A DNA stretch of 64,000 nucleotides from Thermoplasmatales archaeon (GCA_026127925.1 JAJSLM010000002.1:186001-250000); one strand, 5' to 3'. Counted from the first letter of the stretch, positions 37,097 to 46,258 are shown. The notes: generated by a model not told the origin, from the sequence alone. Made by a program: numbers and translations.

Positions 37097-37132
37097 AAAT
37101 TTTAAAATAGGAGTATAGCATACCGTGCTATA
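37097..37132 (+). promoter_or_regulatory. Promoter and palindromic operator candidate of the aro cluster
   Basis: A TATA box (ATTTTAAAATAG, about 37099-37110) is followed by the inverted repeat TATAGCA-TACCG-TGCTATA at 37114-37132, which covers the expected transcription start and the ATG at 37132. A repressor bound there would block initiation of the whole shikimate cluster. Confidence 0.55.
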
Positions 37133-37308
37133 TGAAAGCATGTAACATGGCAAATATACTAACAGCATATACAAAACTGATGAATGACAAAGGTAAAATA
37201 CGAAACGCAGTAAAAGAGAATAATAAATTAAGTCAATCGGCGCGGACCCGCAACTCTCTGGAGAAACTTCCAAAAATAGATCCAAAGAAGTTAGTAGATT
37301 TGAAGTGA
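37132..37308 (+). CDS. 58-residue basic protein, first ORF of the aro cluster
   Basis: Starts MKACNMANILTAYTKLMN and ends PKIDPKKLVDLK, with a basic middle part (KGKIRNAVKENNKLSQ). The ATG lies 26-30 bases after a TATA box, as for leaderless genes nearby, and the TGA overlaps the alternative GTG start of the DAHP synthase (37305). No domain was recognised. It has one Tyr and no Trp or Phe, so it does not look like an attenuation leader peptide. It could be a small regulator of the pathway, but function is unknown. Confidence 0.5.
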   Translation: MKACNMANILTAYTKLMNDKGKIRNAVKENNKLSQSARTRNSLEKLPKIDPKKLVDLK

Positions 37309-37313
37309 ATTCC

Positions 37314-38180
37314 ATGGCTGTCTTAAGTTCCGAAAGTTCTATTGATCTGCTAGAGCCCACGAATAACCTGGCTGGTGGACATGAATTTTTGTCACATAGA
37401 GTGTCGAAGAAGAACGATACCGTAGTACAGGTTGGAAATTCCTCGATAGGATCTTACGATGTCCAAGTTGCTGCAGGGCCCTGTTCAATAGATTTCGAAG
37501 GTCTTGCAGATTTTGCGGTTGAACTAAAAAAGGCTGGTGCGAATTTGATTCGAGGAGGTGCGTTTAAACCGAGGACGAGCCCCTACTCATTTCTCGGCTA
37601 TGGCGAAAAAGGGCTTAAAGAACTCCTTAAAGCCAAGGAAGCGGCCGGAATTCCAATTGTATCAGAAATAATGGACAGTTCACAGTTGCCCTTATTTGCA
37701 GATGTGGACATGCTACAAGTGGGCTCTAGAAATGCCCAGAATTTTACATTGTTAAGCAAGCTAGGTGAAATTGATAAGCCTGTACTTCTTAAAAGGGGAA
37801 TGGGCAATACTTTGAATGAACTTCTTGGATCGGCAGAATATATTATGAAGGGAGGAAACAGCTCAGTTGTTCTATGTGAGCGCGGTATTAGAACATTCGA
37901 AGATGCGACCAGATTTACGATGGACATTGGGGCCGTCCCTGTTCTTAGGAGGGAATCCCATCTCCCAATTTGTGTCGATCCTAGTCACGCAGCAGGGCAG
38001 CAAGATCTCGTAATACCACTCGCACTCGCGGCTGTGGCTGCTGGAGCGAATATGCTTCTTATTGAAGTGCATCCAGATCCGAAAAACGCAATGAGCGACA
38101 GTGCGCAACAGTTAACACTGGAGCAGTTCAGAAGTTTAATGATGCGTATACGAAAATTAGAGAAAGCAATGAGGCATTAA
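37314..38180 (+). CDS. aroF: 3-deoxy-7-phosphoheptulonate (DAHP) synthase, type I-beta
   Basis: 288 residues from ATG 37314. It condenses phosphoenolpyruvate and erythrose 4-phosphate, the first step of the shikimate pathway. Motifs: AAGPCSI, GGAFKPRTSPYSFLG, QVGSRNAQNF, LLKRGMGN, CERGIRTFE and CVDPSHAAG for substrate and metal binding. No N-terminal ACT or chorismate mutase regulatory domain is present; the first ~45 residues are short and variable, so feedback control, if any, must come from elsewhere. Next gene begins one base later. Confidence 0.95.
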   Translation: MAVLSSESSIDLLEPTNNLAGGHEFLSHRVSKKNDTVVQVGNSSIGSYDVQVAAGPCSIDFEGLADFAVELKKAGANLIRGGAFKPRTSPYSFLGYGEKGLKELLKAKEAAGIPIVSEIMDSSQLPLFADVDMLQVGSRNAQNFTLLSKLGEIDKPVLLKRGMGNTLNELLGSAEYIMKGGNSSVVLCERGIRTFEDATRFTMDIGAVPVLRRESHLPICVDPSHAAGQQDLVIPLALAAVAAGANMLLIEVHPDPKNAMSDSAQQLTLEQFRSLMMRIRKLEKAMRH

Positions 38181-38181
38181 T

Positions 38182-39234
38182 TTGAAAGGATGTTCCTTCA
38201 GTGTCGGTGCTGTTATGTCTTATGGTATAGTGGGAAACGTATTTTCCAAAATAGATTCTCTACACGGAAAAAAATTGATTTTTTATTCCCGTTCCCTTAA
38301 ATATTTATCACAAAGCATCACTGGAAAGAATGTCTACGCCTATTCACTTGCCGACGGCGAGGACCTAAAATCGTTCAACCATGTAATTTCTATAGTGAAA
38401 ATCATGATGGAAAATAATCTTGGCAGGAACGACTACGTCATCGCTATCGGAGGTGGAACACTTACTGATGCTACAGGTTTTGCAGCGTCCATCTTCAAGC
38501 GTGGTGTCAGATTAATAAATGTACCCACAACTCTTTTGGGTATGATTGACGCAGCAATTGGAGGCAAAACGGCAATAAACTTTCTTGGCACTAAAAACAT
38601 AGTTGGCTCATTTTATTTTCCCGAGTCTGTGTGGGTTGACCTGAGGTTTCTTGACTCTCTCCGTCAAGACAAATACAAGGATGGAATAGCCGAGATGCTG
38701 AAATACGGATTTATCATGGATCCTAATCTTCTGAAATTTATGCTAGCACGAAGGAGTGATCTCCTAGACAGAAAAAAAATGACCTTGAGACGTTCTATTC
38801 TTTCTTGTATGGGCGATAAGGTAAGGATTGTTGGAGAGGATTCTCTGGAATCAAGCAATATCCGCATCACTTTGAACTACGGGCATACCATTGGTCATGC
38901 TATAGAAGCAGCTTCCAACTTCAAAGTGTCACACGGAGAAGCAATATCTGTTGGGATGGTACTAGAGGCTGCATTTTCGGAGCAACTACTTGAATTACCA
39001 GTTAATCTGAGCGTTTCTATAAAGGAAGCTTTAGAATTATTCTCCCTTCCTGTCAGCGTTGACGTTTTAAAAACAAACCTGGACATGGACCTACTGCGGA
39101 ACTCGTTGTATCAGGACAAAAAGGCTGAAGGCGATTGCATTTTCTTGCCGATTCTTCAGCAGATCGGCAAGGCGACTGTAAAAAAGATACCTATGAAAAC
39201 TCTGGAGGATTTCCTTGTCTCGAGCATTGAGTGA
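38182..39234 (+). CDS. aroB: 3-dehydroquinate synthase
   Basis: 350 residues with a TTG start one base after the DAHP synthase stop. NAD- and metal-dependent cyclisation of DAHP to 3-dehydroquinate. Motifs: SLADGEDLKSF, AIGGGTLTDATGFAASIFKR, NVPTTLLGMIDAAIGGKTAI, EMLKYGFIMDP, LNYGHTIGHAIEA. This is the classical AroB, not the archaeal AroB-prime of methanogens, consistent with a normal DAHP synthase upstream. The 3-prime end overlaps aroE by 20 bases. Confidence 0.95.
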   Translation: MKGCSFSVGAVMSYGIVGNVFSKIDSLHGKKLIFYSRSLKYLSQSITGKNVYAYSLADGEDLKSFNHVISIVKIMMENNLGRNDYVIAIGGGTLTDATGFAASIFKRGVRLINVPTTLLGMIDAAIGGKTAINFLGTKNIVGSFYFPESVWVDLRFLDSLRQDKYKDGIAEMLKYGFIMDPNLLKFMLARRSDLLDRKKMTLRRSILSCMGDKVRIVGEDSLESSNIRITLNYGHTIGHAIEAASNFKVSHGEAISVGMVLEAAFSEQLLELPVNLSVSIKEALELFSLPVSVDVLKTNLDMDLLRNSLYQDKKAEGDCIFLPILQQIGKATVKKIPMKTLEDFLVSSIE

Positions 39235-40003
39235 GAAAAAACTCAAATTTGCACTTCTGGGGCATGATATTGGATATGCACTCTCACCGAAGCTCCACAA
39301 ATCCATTTTCAAAAAAGGTGGTGTTTTTGCGGAATATAGTACATTTGATGTTGGCCGAGATAGGCTATCCGCTACCGTCAGACTTTTAGAAGAGGAGTAT
39401 GACGGATTTAACATAACCAAGCCGTATAAGACCGATGTGTTCGAGATGTTAAGTGAGCGTGACACAGAAGCGGTACTGTGTGGGAACGTTAACGTAGCGT
39501 ATAAAGGAATTGGGTACAATACAGACTACAGGGCACTTCTTAAGATAATGAGAGCATCAAAAATCCCCCATAATAGGGGTAAAGCATTAATATTTGGATC
39601 GGGTGCAACCGCAAGAACAACAGCGGTAGCTCTATCTTCTATTGGGGTGCAAGTGACTGTAGTCTGCAGAAACCAAAAGGAAGGATACGCGATTTCAGAC
39701 CATCTCCTTAGAATGGGCCTTCCGGAAATAACTGTTATACCGCTTGATTTATGCCTGACTTGCTCCTCCGACATTGTCGTGAATACTATTTCTTCGTCAT
39801 TCCTAGATTTTCCTACTATAAATTGCAGATATGCAGTAAATTTCAACTATGGAGACAGAGGGATGAATTTTCAGAAACAATTGCAATCCAGACCAGTGAT
39901 CATTACGGGGGAAGAGATACTCTTGCAACAAGTTATTGAAACAGAAACTATCTGGTTAGGCAAGAGAATCGATTTATCATGGGAGGAGACGTTAAATGGT
40001 TAG
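39215..40003 (+). CDS. aroE: Shikimate dehydrogenase
   Basis: 262 residues from a TTG at 39215, supported by TCTGGAGGAT upstream. NADPH-dependent reduction of 3-dehydroshikimate. Substrate-binding motifs: ALSPKLHKSIF, FNITKPYKTDV with the catalytic Lys, and YNTDYRALLKI. Cofactor domain: LIFGSGATARTTAVAL. Overlaps aroB by 20 bases and aroC by 8 bases. Confidence 0.93.
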   Translation: MSRALSEKKLKFALLGHDIGYALSPKLHKSIFKKGGVFAEYSTFDVGRDRLSATVRLLEEEYDGFNITKPYKTDVFEMLSERDTEAVLCGNVNVAYKGIGYNTDYRALLKIMRASKIPHNRGKALIFGSGATARTTAVALSSIGVQVTVVCRNQKEGYAISDHLLRMGLPEITVIPLDLCLTCSSDIVVNTISSSFLDFPTINCRYAVNFNYGDRGMNFQKQLQSRPVIITGEEILLQQVIETETIWLGKRIDLSWEETLNG

Positions 40004-41153
40004 CACGATGGGGAGACACTTCTTGATTACAACATTCGGTGAGAGTGCCAGTAAATACGTTGGAATGGTTGTTGATGGTATCCCCGCAGGCCTCCCGATT
40101 TCGGAAAAGGATTTAGCCTTTGAACTCTCTTTCAGAAAAACAGGAAGAAGGTTTGTTTCTGGGCGGAGAGAAAATGATATACCAGAAATTGTGAGCGGAA
40201 TCTATGGGGGCTACACTACAGGTTCACCCCTGACAGTTTTGGTACGCAACGAGGATCCACAACCGACACTCTATGAAAATGTAAAACATGAGCCAAGACC
40301 TGGTCATGCCGACCTTGCTTTCATAAAGAAGTATGGGAGGGAAAACTGGGATTACGTTGGAGGAGGAAGGAGTAGTGCCAGAGAGACGCTTTCCAGAGTT
40401 ATAGGCGGTACGATTGCGAAGAAGCTCATTCTCCTTCGGGGAACACAGGTTAGCTCGTACTTGAAGTCTATTGGGAATGTCAGTGGTTCTGCTAGTGTCA
40501 CATTTCAACGCGCTGCGAATTCAAAGCACTTTCTCACGAGGGCAGTAAGCGAGAGAATAGACAAAAGATTTTCGAACATTGTAGAAAGACTTTTGCTTGA
40601 AGGAGATAGTGCTGGTGGGATAGTGGAGACAATTGCGACAAATGTACCGGAAGGATTGGGGGATCCAGTTTTCGGAAAACTTAAGGCAGTCCTTGCATAC
40701 GCGATAATGTCCATACCTGCTGTTGTTGGTTTTGAGTATGGACTAGGGTTTGACGGTGCAAAGCTTAAAGGAAGCGAAGCGTCAGATTCCATTGTTAGGA
40801 ATAGCAATGGTACTATTTCGCTTGAACGAAATTTGTCTGGAGGTATCCTTGGCGGCATAACGACTGGATCAGAACTTGTCGTTCGATGCGCCTTTAAGCC
40901 GTCAAGTTCAATAAGGATACCAGCGAAGACCATTGATCTTGACACCTTAGAGGATCGAAAAATTTCCGTTATTGGTAGGCATGACCCAGTTGTCGCGATA
41001 AGGGGTGTGGCTGTAGTTGAAGCGATGGTCTCTATCGTTTTGGCGGATTATTTTCTTTATGAAGGGATTATACCCGCTTCGCGTATCGAGAGGGGGGCTG
41101 CTTTAGAAATGGAGGAGAAATGGAAAAATTACATGAGGGAGTTCACTCAATAG
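39996..41153 (+). CDS. aroC: Chorismate synthase
   Basis: 385 residues (a second in-frame ATG at 40008, MGRHFLITTFGES, could also serve). FMN-dependent elimination of phosphate from EPSP to give chorismate. Motifs: TFGESASKYVGMVVDGIPAG, GRRENDIPEIVSGIYGG, RPGHADLAFIKKYG, GGGRSSARET and a final RHDPVVAIRGVAVVEAM. Overlaps the kinase gene by 34 bases. Confidence 0.95.
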   Translation: MVSTMGRHFLITTFGESASKYVGMVVDGIPAGLPISEKDLAFELSFRKTGRRFVSGRRENDIPEIVSGIYGGYTTGSPLTVLVRNEDPQPTLYENVKHEPRPGHADLAFIKKYGRENWDYVGGGRSSARETLSRVIGGTIAKKLILLRGTQVSSYLKSIGNVSGSASVTFQRAANSKHFLTRAVSERIDKRFSNIVERLLLEGDSAGGIVETIATNVPEGLGDPVFGKLKAVLAYAIMSIPAVVGFEYGLGFDGAKLKGSEASDSIVRNSNGTISLERNLSGGILGGITTGSELVVRCAFKPSSSIRIPAKTIDLDTLEDRKISVIGRHDPVVAIRGVAVVEAMVSIVLADYFLYEGIIPASRIERGAALEMEEKWKNYMREFTQ

Positions 41154-41929
41154 CTCACGGTGGAGTCTCTGTTCTAAACGCAATTCCGCTCAACGTCGGG
41201 TCAACCGTAGCCGTAGACATTGGGGTAGAAGTGCGTTCGAGCGTAAATGAGCATCCTAAACCATCCTTCGGACTTGTAAAAGCAATACTCGATCACTTCG
41301 AGAATCTCACAGGCAACAGATTCGATGCTAGAATAACATCAACAATACCTCCGGCGATGGGGTTGAAGAGCAGCAGTGCTGTATCGGTTGCTCTCATAAA
41401 AGCAATAGCGTTGATTTCTGGGACTAATGTTTTTCCACCCAGACTTTCGGCCGTTATCTCACGTAGGATAGGTATATCTATTACCGGAGCTTTTGATGAT
41501 GCTGTAAGTGCATACTATGGAGGATGTTTCATTACCAATAACGCATCTACGACCATAGAAAAGAGACTTTGTTTTGACCCGGAAACTGTCTTTGTTATTC
41601 TTGCAAACGGCAAGCGACAAACAATTAATCCATTGAACCTCAGAGGTCGCAAAGAGGAGTTTAGGGATGCTCTGAACATGGCTAGAAGAAACGACATTCT
41701 TGGAGCTATGAATCTAAATGGACGACTTGTCGCACAGTTCATGAACTACGACTTGAAACCCATGCTCTTGGCAGAAAAACTTGGTGCCATGGCTTCTGGT
41801 ATTTCTGGCAATGGACCCTCAGTATTTGCACTCTTCAAAAAAGGGGAGGAGGGCCCATTGATCGAAAAATTTTCTGAATTGGGAAGAACTATTGTGACGA
41901 GGCCTGTTGAGTTTGAATGTGAGGATTAA
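41120..41929 (+). CDS. aroK: Archaeal shikimate kinase (GHMP superfamily)
   Basis: 269 residues. Phosphorylates shikimate with ATP, using the GHMP fold in place of the bacterial P-loop AroK. The ATP-binding motif is STIPPAMGLKSSSAVSVAL near residue 75; GAFDDAVSAYYGG and SGISGNGPSVFAL are the other GHMP blocks. Overlaps aroC and aroA on either side, so expression is coupled. Confidence 0.93.
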   Translation: MEKLHEGVHSIAHGGVSVLNAIPLNVGSTVAVDIGVEVRSSVNEHPKPSFGLVKAILDHFENLTGNRFDARITSTIPPAMGLKSSSAVSVALIKAIALISGTNVFPPRLSAVISRRIGISITGAFDDAVSAYYGGCFITNNASTTIEKRLCFDPETVFVILANGKRQTINPLNLRGRKEEFRDALNMARRNDILGAMNLNGRLVAQFMNYDLKPMLLAEKLGAMASGISGNGPSVFALFKKGEEGPLIEKFSELGRTIVTRPVEFECED

Positions 41930-43154
41930 TAGATCAAGAATCTCTGGAAAATTGCGGGCACCACCTTCAAAGAGTCATGCGATAAGGCTCGTAATAGCCT
42001 CGCTACTAACAGATGTCCATCTGAGTAATCTCCCCAAGTCAGACGATTTACTGGTATCGGTTAACACTGTTCGAGAACTGGGTGTGAAAATAAGCGATGG
42101 GAAATTTTCGAAGAAAAAAAATACGCCAGAGATGAAAAAGCAGCTGTGGTTTGGTGGATCAGGGACAACGTTGAGGATGATGCTCCCAATTCTCGCCTTT
42201 CTTGGAGGGGAATTTAAACTTGATGGTGAACAAGCATTGAGAGATCGACCACTTAAGGAAGAAATCATAGCGCTTTCGGAAGCCGGATTAGAATTTTCCT
42301 CACATAAACTTCCCTTGACTATGAAGGGTAGTTATGAAACAGATCGGTTCCGTATTTCAGGATGGGAAAGTAGTCAATCAATCTCTGGTCTGATATATGG
42401 CTTGTTGCTTCTTGGTGGCGGAAAAATAGACATAATTCCGCCAATCACATCCAGACATTATATAGAACTCACTTGCAGTTTGTTAAGATCGCTTGGGGCG
42501 AAAATTTACTTCAAAGAAAATACAATAACAGTGGAGGAGAGTCCACTACAAAAATATTCTGGGAAGGTACCCGGTGATTATTTATTATCTTCATTCTATG
42601 CAGCATCTGCTTACGCAACTGGTGGATCAATTACCATCACAGATCTTCCGGAACCCGATAAATGGTGGGGCGATCACAGCATTATTTCGATTCTTTCCAA
42701 TTCTAATATTGAAAGCAGTTTCTCAAACGGGACATGGAAAGTCTCTTCTGGAAAAGTAGGAGAAGGAATGGAAAGTAATATTTATGAAAGTCCAGACATG
42801 GCAGTAACCATTGCTTCCTTCGCCCCATTCCTGAAAGGAAACACCCGAATGTGCGGAATTGAGAATCTCAGAACAAAGGAAAGCGACAGAATTTCGTCGA
42901 TCATGTCAGTGATGCAAGAGTTTGGTGTTAAATCACGTTCAGGCAAGTTTTTATCAATTTCAGGAAAGCCATCCATAAGAGATGCCACAATTAACACCTT
43001 GAAGGATCACAGAATAGCTATGCTTTCAACAGTGCTTTCTCTATATTCCGGAGGTACCATTATGAATGCCGAATGCGTTGGAAAAAGCAATAGTGAATTT
43101 TTTGCTGATATAATTAAACTCGGAGGAGATGTGAGATTAATAAGAGAACAATGA
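41907..43154 (+). CDS. aroA: 5-enolpyruvylshikimate-3-phosphate synthase
   Basis: 415 residues from TTG 41907; TTG 41913 and GTG 41919 are alternatives. Transfers enolpyruvate from PEP to shikimate 3-phosphate. Motifs: LRAPPSKSHAIRLVIAS, WFGGSGTTLRMMLPILA, LRDRPLKEEI, and late RTKESDRISSI and LKDHRIAML. Overlaps aroK by 23 bases and aroD by 4. Confidence 0.95.
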   Translation: MSLNVRINRSRISGKLRAPPSKSHAIRLVIASLLTDVHLSNLPKSDDLLVSVNTVRELGVKISDGKFSKKKNTPEMKKQLWFGGSGTTLRMMLPILAFLGGEFKLDGEQALRDRPLKEEIIALSEAGLEFSSHKLPLTMKGSYETDRFRISGWESSQSISGLIYGLLLLGGGKIDIIPPITSRHYIELTCSLLRSLGAKIYFKENTITVEESPLQKYSGKVPGDYLLSSFYAASAYATGGSITITDLPEPDKWWGDHSIISILSNSNIESSFSNGTWKVSSGKVGEGMESNIYESPDMAVTIASFAPFLKGNTRMCGIENLRTKESDRISSIMSVMQEFGVKSRSGKFLSISGKPSIRDATINTLKDHRIAMLSTVLSLYSGGTIMNAECVGKSNSEFFADIIKLGGDVRLIREQ

Positions 43155-43792
43155 AACCGATAATTATTGGATCCGTTCCAGTAAGAGAAACGAAGGATGC
43201 GCTGGATGTTTTGTCAAAGCGTGGGCACTCGAGCGATCTCATAGAACTACGCCTAGACTACCTTCCTAGTATAGATTACGGTATATTCAACAAAATTAAG
43301 AATTTCCGCGACATAGTAATACTAACCGTCAGAGCTCAAGAAGAGGGGGGTGTGTACGATATTTCAAGAGATGAGAGAAAAGATTTCCTAATGGAAGCCA
43401 TCGCATCAGGATTCAGAGTAGATGCAGAGATCTCATTGATGTCTGACTTTGAGGATCTTTATCCATTCATTGGATCGGTGCATTTCGTAAATAGAGTGCC
43501 AGACGAAATGTCTGTTCAGAGAAAAATTGACAGTATAAGAGGGAAATGCAGTTATGTCAAAATTGCCTGCAAACCCAACAAAAGAAGCAAAGCAATCATG
43601 CTTGGCCTTTTGTCGAATAACGATAACATAGCAGTAATGGAACTCGGAGGGGAACCTATTAACCGGGTTGCATTTTCTCTCTTCGGATCAAGATTGATAT
43701 ACTGCCATATTGGGGAGCCAACAGCAAATGGTCAGATGGATTGCTTGAGAACTAGGAATATCATGGACTGTTTATGGGAAGATAGCGAATGA
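43151..43792 (+). CDS. aroD: 3-dehydroquinate dehydratase, type I
   Basis: 213 residues. Schiff-base class I enzyme: ELRLDYLPS at the N-terminus, ILTVRAQEEGGVYD, a possible catalytic His in SVHFVNRVPDE, the Schiff-base Lys in YVKIACKPN, and a closing IGEPTANGQM. Last gene of the plus-strand aro cluster, overlapping aroA in an ATGA-type junction. Confidence 0.92.
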   Translation: MKPIIIGSVPVRETKDALDVLSKRGHSSDLIELRLDYLPSIDYGIFNKIKNFRDIVILTVRAQEEGGVYDISRDERKDFLMEAIASGFRVDAEISLMSDFEDLYPFIGSVHFVNRVPDEMSVQRKIDSIRGKCSYVKIACKPNKRSKAIMLGLLSNNDNIAVMELGGEPINRVAFSLFGSRLIYCHIGEPTANGQMDCLRTRNIMDCLWEDSE

Positions 43793-43970
43793 TGCTTTGG
43801 CCTTAAACATACTTTTTTTGAGAAGGTCCATTGTTTCTCCGAAAATGGGACAGCAGAGTATTGTGCCCTGTCTGGCAGAGATCGAATGGCATGTCGGGAA
43901 TAATTGGGACTTCTTCTACAAAACTACATTATGACAGGATAATACGTTAAAAGATTGTGATCTTTGGTAG

Positions 43971-45059
43971 TCAGGTTACTTTATTTCTGCTGTATGATCT
44001 TTTCGCAAAGACCCGTTTCATGTAATCCTCCATCTTGATTTTTCCAATTTTTAGAACTGTTCTTGAATACGGATTATTCTGAGCTATCTCCCTCGCCAAA
44101 AGGTCCTGCTTTTTTATGCTTTCTGCGATCTTGAACATAATATTAAAATTGCTTGTTTGCAGTTTAGAGTATTCTACATCGAGCGATTCTGAAAGAGAGA
44201 CGACACTGTCATAGAATGGAATGGAATACATGTGTCGTAAAACCTGGACGATAGCCATTGTCTTTTCGTGTTTCTCCATGCTTGTTTTTATAAACTCAAA
44301 ACCTGAATCACTCCAAAATTTGGATGAACGGTTAATAGATTCCTTTGACGCATGGATCGGTATAGCGGCAATCTTTCTCGCTTTCGATGTGTCATCTGGT
44401 CCGAATAATGGGTGCAGACTGATATAGTTAAAGCCATTTTCTTTCGCAAGACCTTCCAGGGTTGATATAGAGGAGGATTTAGAGGATAGAATATCGTACA
44501 CCATAGAATTTTTTACGTTGACAAGCATTTTACCGAGGTTTTTCTTTTTAAATGCATTAGATGGAATACATAAAATCACATGTTCACAGTATGGTCTAGA
44601 AGATGAAGATGAAAATTTTGCTCCAAGAGCTCTAGCTAAGTACTTCGCTTTCTTCTTGTCTCTCCCAGTAATGTATACTTTATTTCCGCTATCCACAAGG
44701 GATTTGGCGAGATTTCTGGCCATGCCACCATAACCTATTATCATCACCTTTTGTGGATTGTTGGAAATCTGCAATTGTTTGGAATATTCCAGAATGGAAT
44801 CGATAATCTTACTTGCTAACGATTCAGGGATCCTAAGTTTCTTAGCGTTGTTAAGCCAACGTGAATTAATAATTTCCTCTCTTTTCTGGTCAGCAATAGG
44901 CAAACTATGTAACTCTTTTTCGTGCATTATTACTTTGACAACATTAAACCGTTTCCCTAAAAGTCTCAGAATTTCGCTGTCAATACTGTCAATTTCCTCT
45001 CTTGCGCTCTTTATGTTTTCAGAATTAAAACCGATCAAGTTGTCATTTTTACTAACCAT
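43971..45059 (-). CDS. tyrA: Fused chorismate mutase-prephenate dehydrogenase
   Basis: 362 residues from ATG 45059, preceded by a GAGGTGGATGAT Shine-Dalgarno; the GTG at 45071 lies inside that site. Residues ~15-100 form an AroQ-type chorismate mutase (REEIDSIDSEILRLLGKRFN). Residues ~105-270 form the NAD-binding dehydrogenase (KVMIIGYGGMARNLAKSLV, then ISLHPLFGPD with the active-site His). The C-terminal helical part ends with basic residues. It makes 4-hydroxyphenylpyruvate for tyrosine and is convergent with the aro cluster that provides its substrate. Confidence 0.9.
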   Translation of the reverse strand: MVSKNDNLIGFNSENIKSAREEIDSIDSEILRLLGKRFNVVKVIMHEKELHSLPIADQKREEIINSRWLNNAKKLRIPESLASKIIDSILEYSKQLQISNNPQKVMIIGYGGMARNLAKSLVDSGNKVYITGRDKKKAKYLARALGAKFSSSSSRPYCEHVILCIPSNAFKKKNLGKMLVNVKNSMVYDILSSKSSSISTLEGLAKENGFNYISLHPLFGPDDTSKARKIAAIPIHASKESINRSSKFWSDSGFEFIKTSMEKHEKTMAIVQVLRHMYSIPFYDSVVSLSESLDVEYSKLQTSNFNIMFKIAESIKKQDLLAREIAQNNPYSRTVLKIGKIKMEDYMKRVFAKRSYSRNKVT

Positions 45060-45063
45060 ATTA

Positions 45064-45336
45064 TCATCCACCTCTAGAAATTATCATCGTTCCTGTGCTT
45101 GGATTCAGCCGGTAAAGCGTTGCATCTTTTACGTTGTCTGGAAATGCTCTGGAATTTGTCTTCCCTGCCATATTGTTAGCTTTAACGGCGTCAGAGTTTA
45201 TGACTGTTTCTCTTAAAGATCCAAACGTGGCTCTCCACGTCCATGTGCAAGGATCCAATCCTTGGTATTCAACAGTTTCAATGTCAGCGAAAGATGCTTT
45301 ATTTTGTTCATTGGCTTTGCGTGTTATTTGCCGCAC
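45064..45336 (-). CDS. Small unknown protein upstream of tyrA
   Basis: 90 residues with a GTG start at 45336, whose position 25 bases after a TATA-like TTTATATG (about 45355-45362) supports a leaderless start. Core sequence: VEYQGLDPCTWTWRATFGSL, then RETVINSDAVKANNM and DATLYRLNPSTGTMI. Its stop lies 4 bases before the tyrA ATG and its last codons supply the tyrA ribosome-binding site, so the two are coupled. Family not recognised. The DNA just upstream is a transposase relic, so the promoter may come from the old insertion. Confidence 0.5.
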   Translation of the reverse strand: MRQITRKANEQNKASFADIETVEYQGLDPCTWTWRATFGSLRETVINSDAVKANNMAGKTNSRAFPDNVKDATLYRLNPSTGTMIISRGG

Positions 45337-45399
45337 TTCCTTATTCGGGATTCGACATATAAACTGTGAATTTGATATTTTAACATTGCGGGTAGGGAT

Positions 45400-45638
45400 T
45401 GATAGGGTCAGTTCACCTACTATTCTCTCTCTCTCTCTCGCTCGTTTATCTGTTTCATTAGTGGCTATTCGGAACCTGATTTGCCCTGTTCCATTACAGT
45501 GGCTCCCACCGAGATAAACTCATCTCTCCACTTATAAAATGCAGAAGAGGTCAGGTTGTATTTCTCACATATCTCGGATATAAATTCTGAATTCAAAAGA
45601 GATTCCGTTACAATTCTTGTCGTTTCTTCTTTTAACAT
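45400..45638 (-). pseudogene. Transposase OrfA relic (helix-turn-helix part) with frameshifts
   Basis: From ATG 45638 the frame reads LLNSEFISEICEKYNLTSSA then FYKWRDEFISVG, the standard HTH of IS3/IS66-type OrfA proteins. It stops at TAG 45465-45467 after GKSGSE. The next codons in the same frame (LMKQINERERERE) and, after a shift inside a GA dinucleotide run, RERERIVGELTL in another frame continue the expected coiled-coil tail. The 57-codon first piece is an ORF at 45465-45638. No OrfB follows, so the element is dead. Confidence 0.65.
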
Positions 45639-46226
45639 TTATGGGCGAGAAATCCCACATCGTCCAAAGATGGTAGGATGTCCCGTGCCTTACTACTAAT
45701 AGAACAGGATCTTTGGTGATTCGATCTCAAAGTCATACCATCGACATCCACAGCTGGGTGATTGGTTCCAAAATTATTTAAATATATTTCCCAACGTAGA
45801 CACGAATTTTAAAAAAAGGGATAAAGAGACAGTAAAGTAAGCGCCAAAAGAATGATCAATAAAATATTCATACCATTCCAGTGGTTGCATTTATGAGACG
45901 TGACACGACATAAATGTTATTGAACGCTAGCAAAATAGACATGGAAATGTATGGGTCAAGCGCAAATAAAATTAAAATATATATGCAAAGAGGACTTTTT
46001 ACGTTAACATTCATAAAAATACCCAAGGAATATTATATTCTGGAGCAGCTAACAACACCATTAACGTAGCCATGACGACTACACTCAAAATCCTTGTTTT
46101 TTATTCATATAAGACAAAATGCATTTACATATATCGTTATTACGACAGGTACATTTTTTGTGAATGATAAAAGCATGTTTGCTTACTCAGCGCCTTCTAT
46201 GAAATAAAAGTTCGTTAAGCAAATAC
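45639..46226. other. AT-rich noncoding region before the IS630-type element
   Basis: About 590 bases with stops in all frames. TATA-like runs (ATTTAAATATATTT, near 45775) lack a following ORF of meaningful length. Likely insertion-prone intergenic DNA bordering two mobile elements. Confidence 0.4.
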
Positions 46227-46258
46227 CTAGTATAGTGTTTCCATACTAGACTTACAAT
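46227..46258 (+). repeat. Left terminal inverted repeat of the IS630-type element
   Basis: Pairs with 47422-47453 over 32 bases with about five mismatches. It also contains an internal palindrome, CTAGTAT (46227-46233) with ATACTAG (46243-46249), absent from the right end. Confidence 0.8.

Noticed and set aside
45423-45439. CT/GA dinucleotide run as a regulatory microsatellite
   Set aside because: Best explained as the coding remnant of the Arg/Glu-rich tail of the transposase relic.
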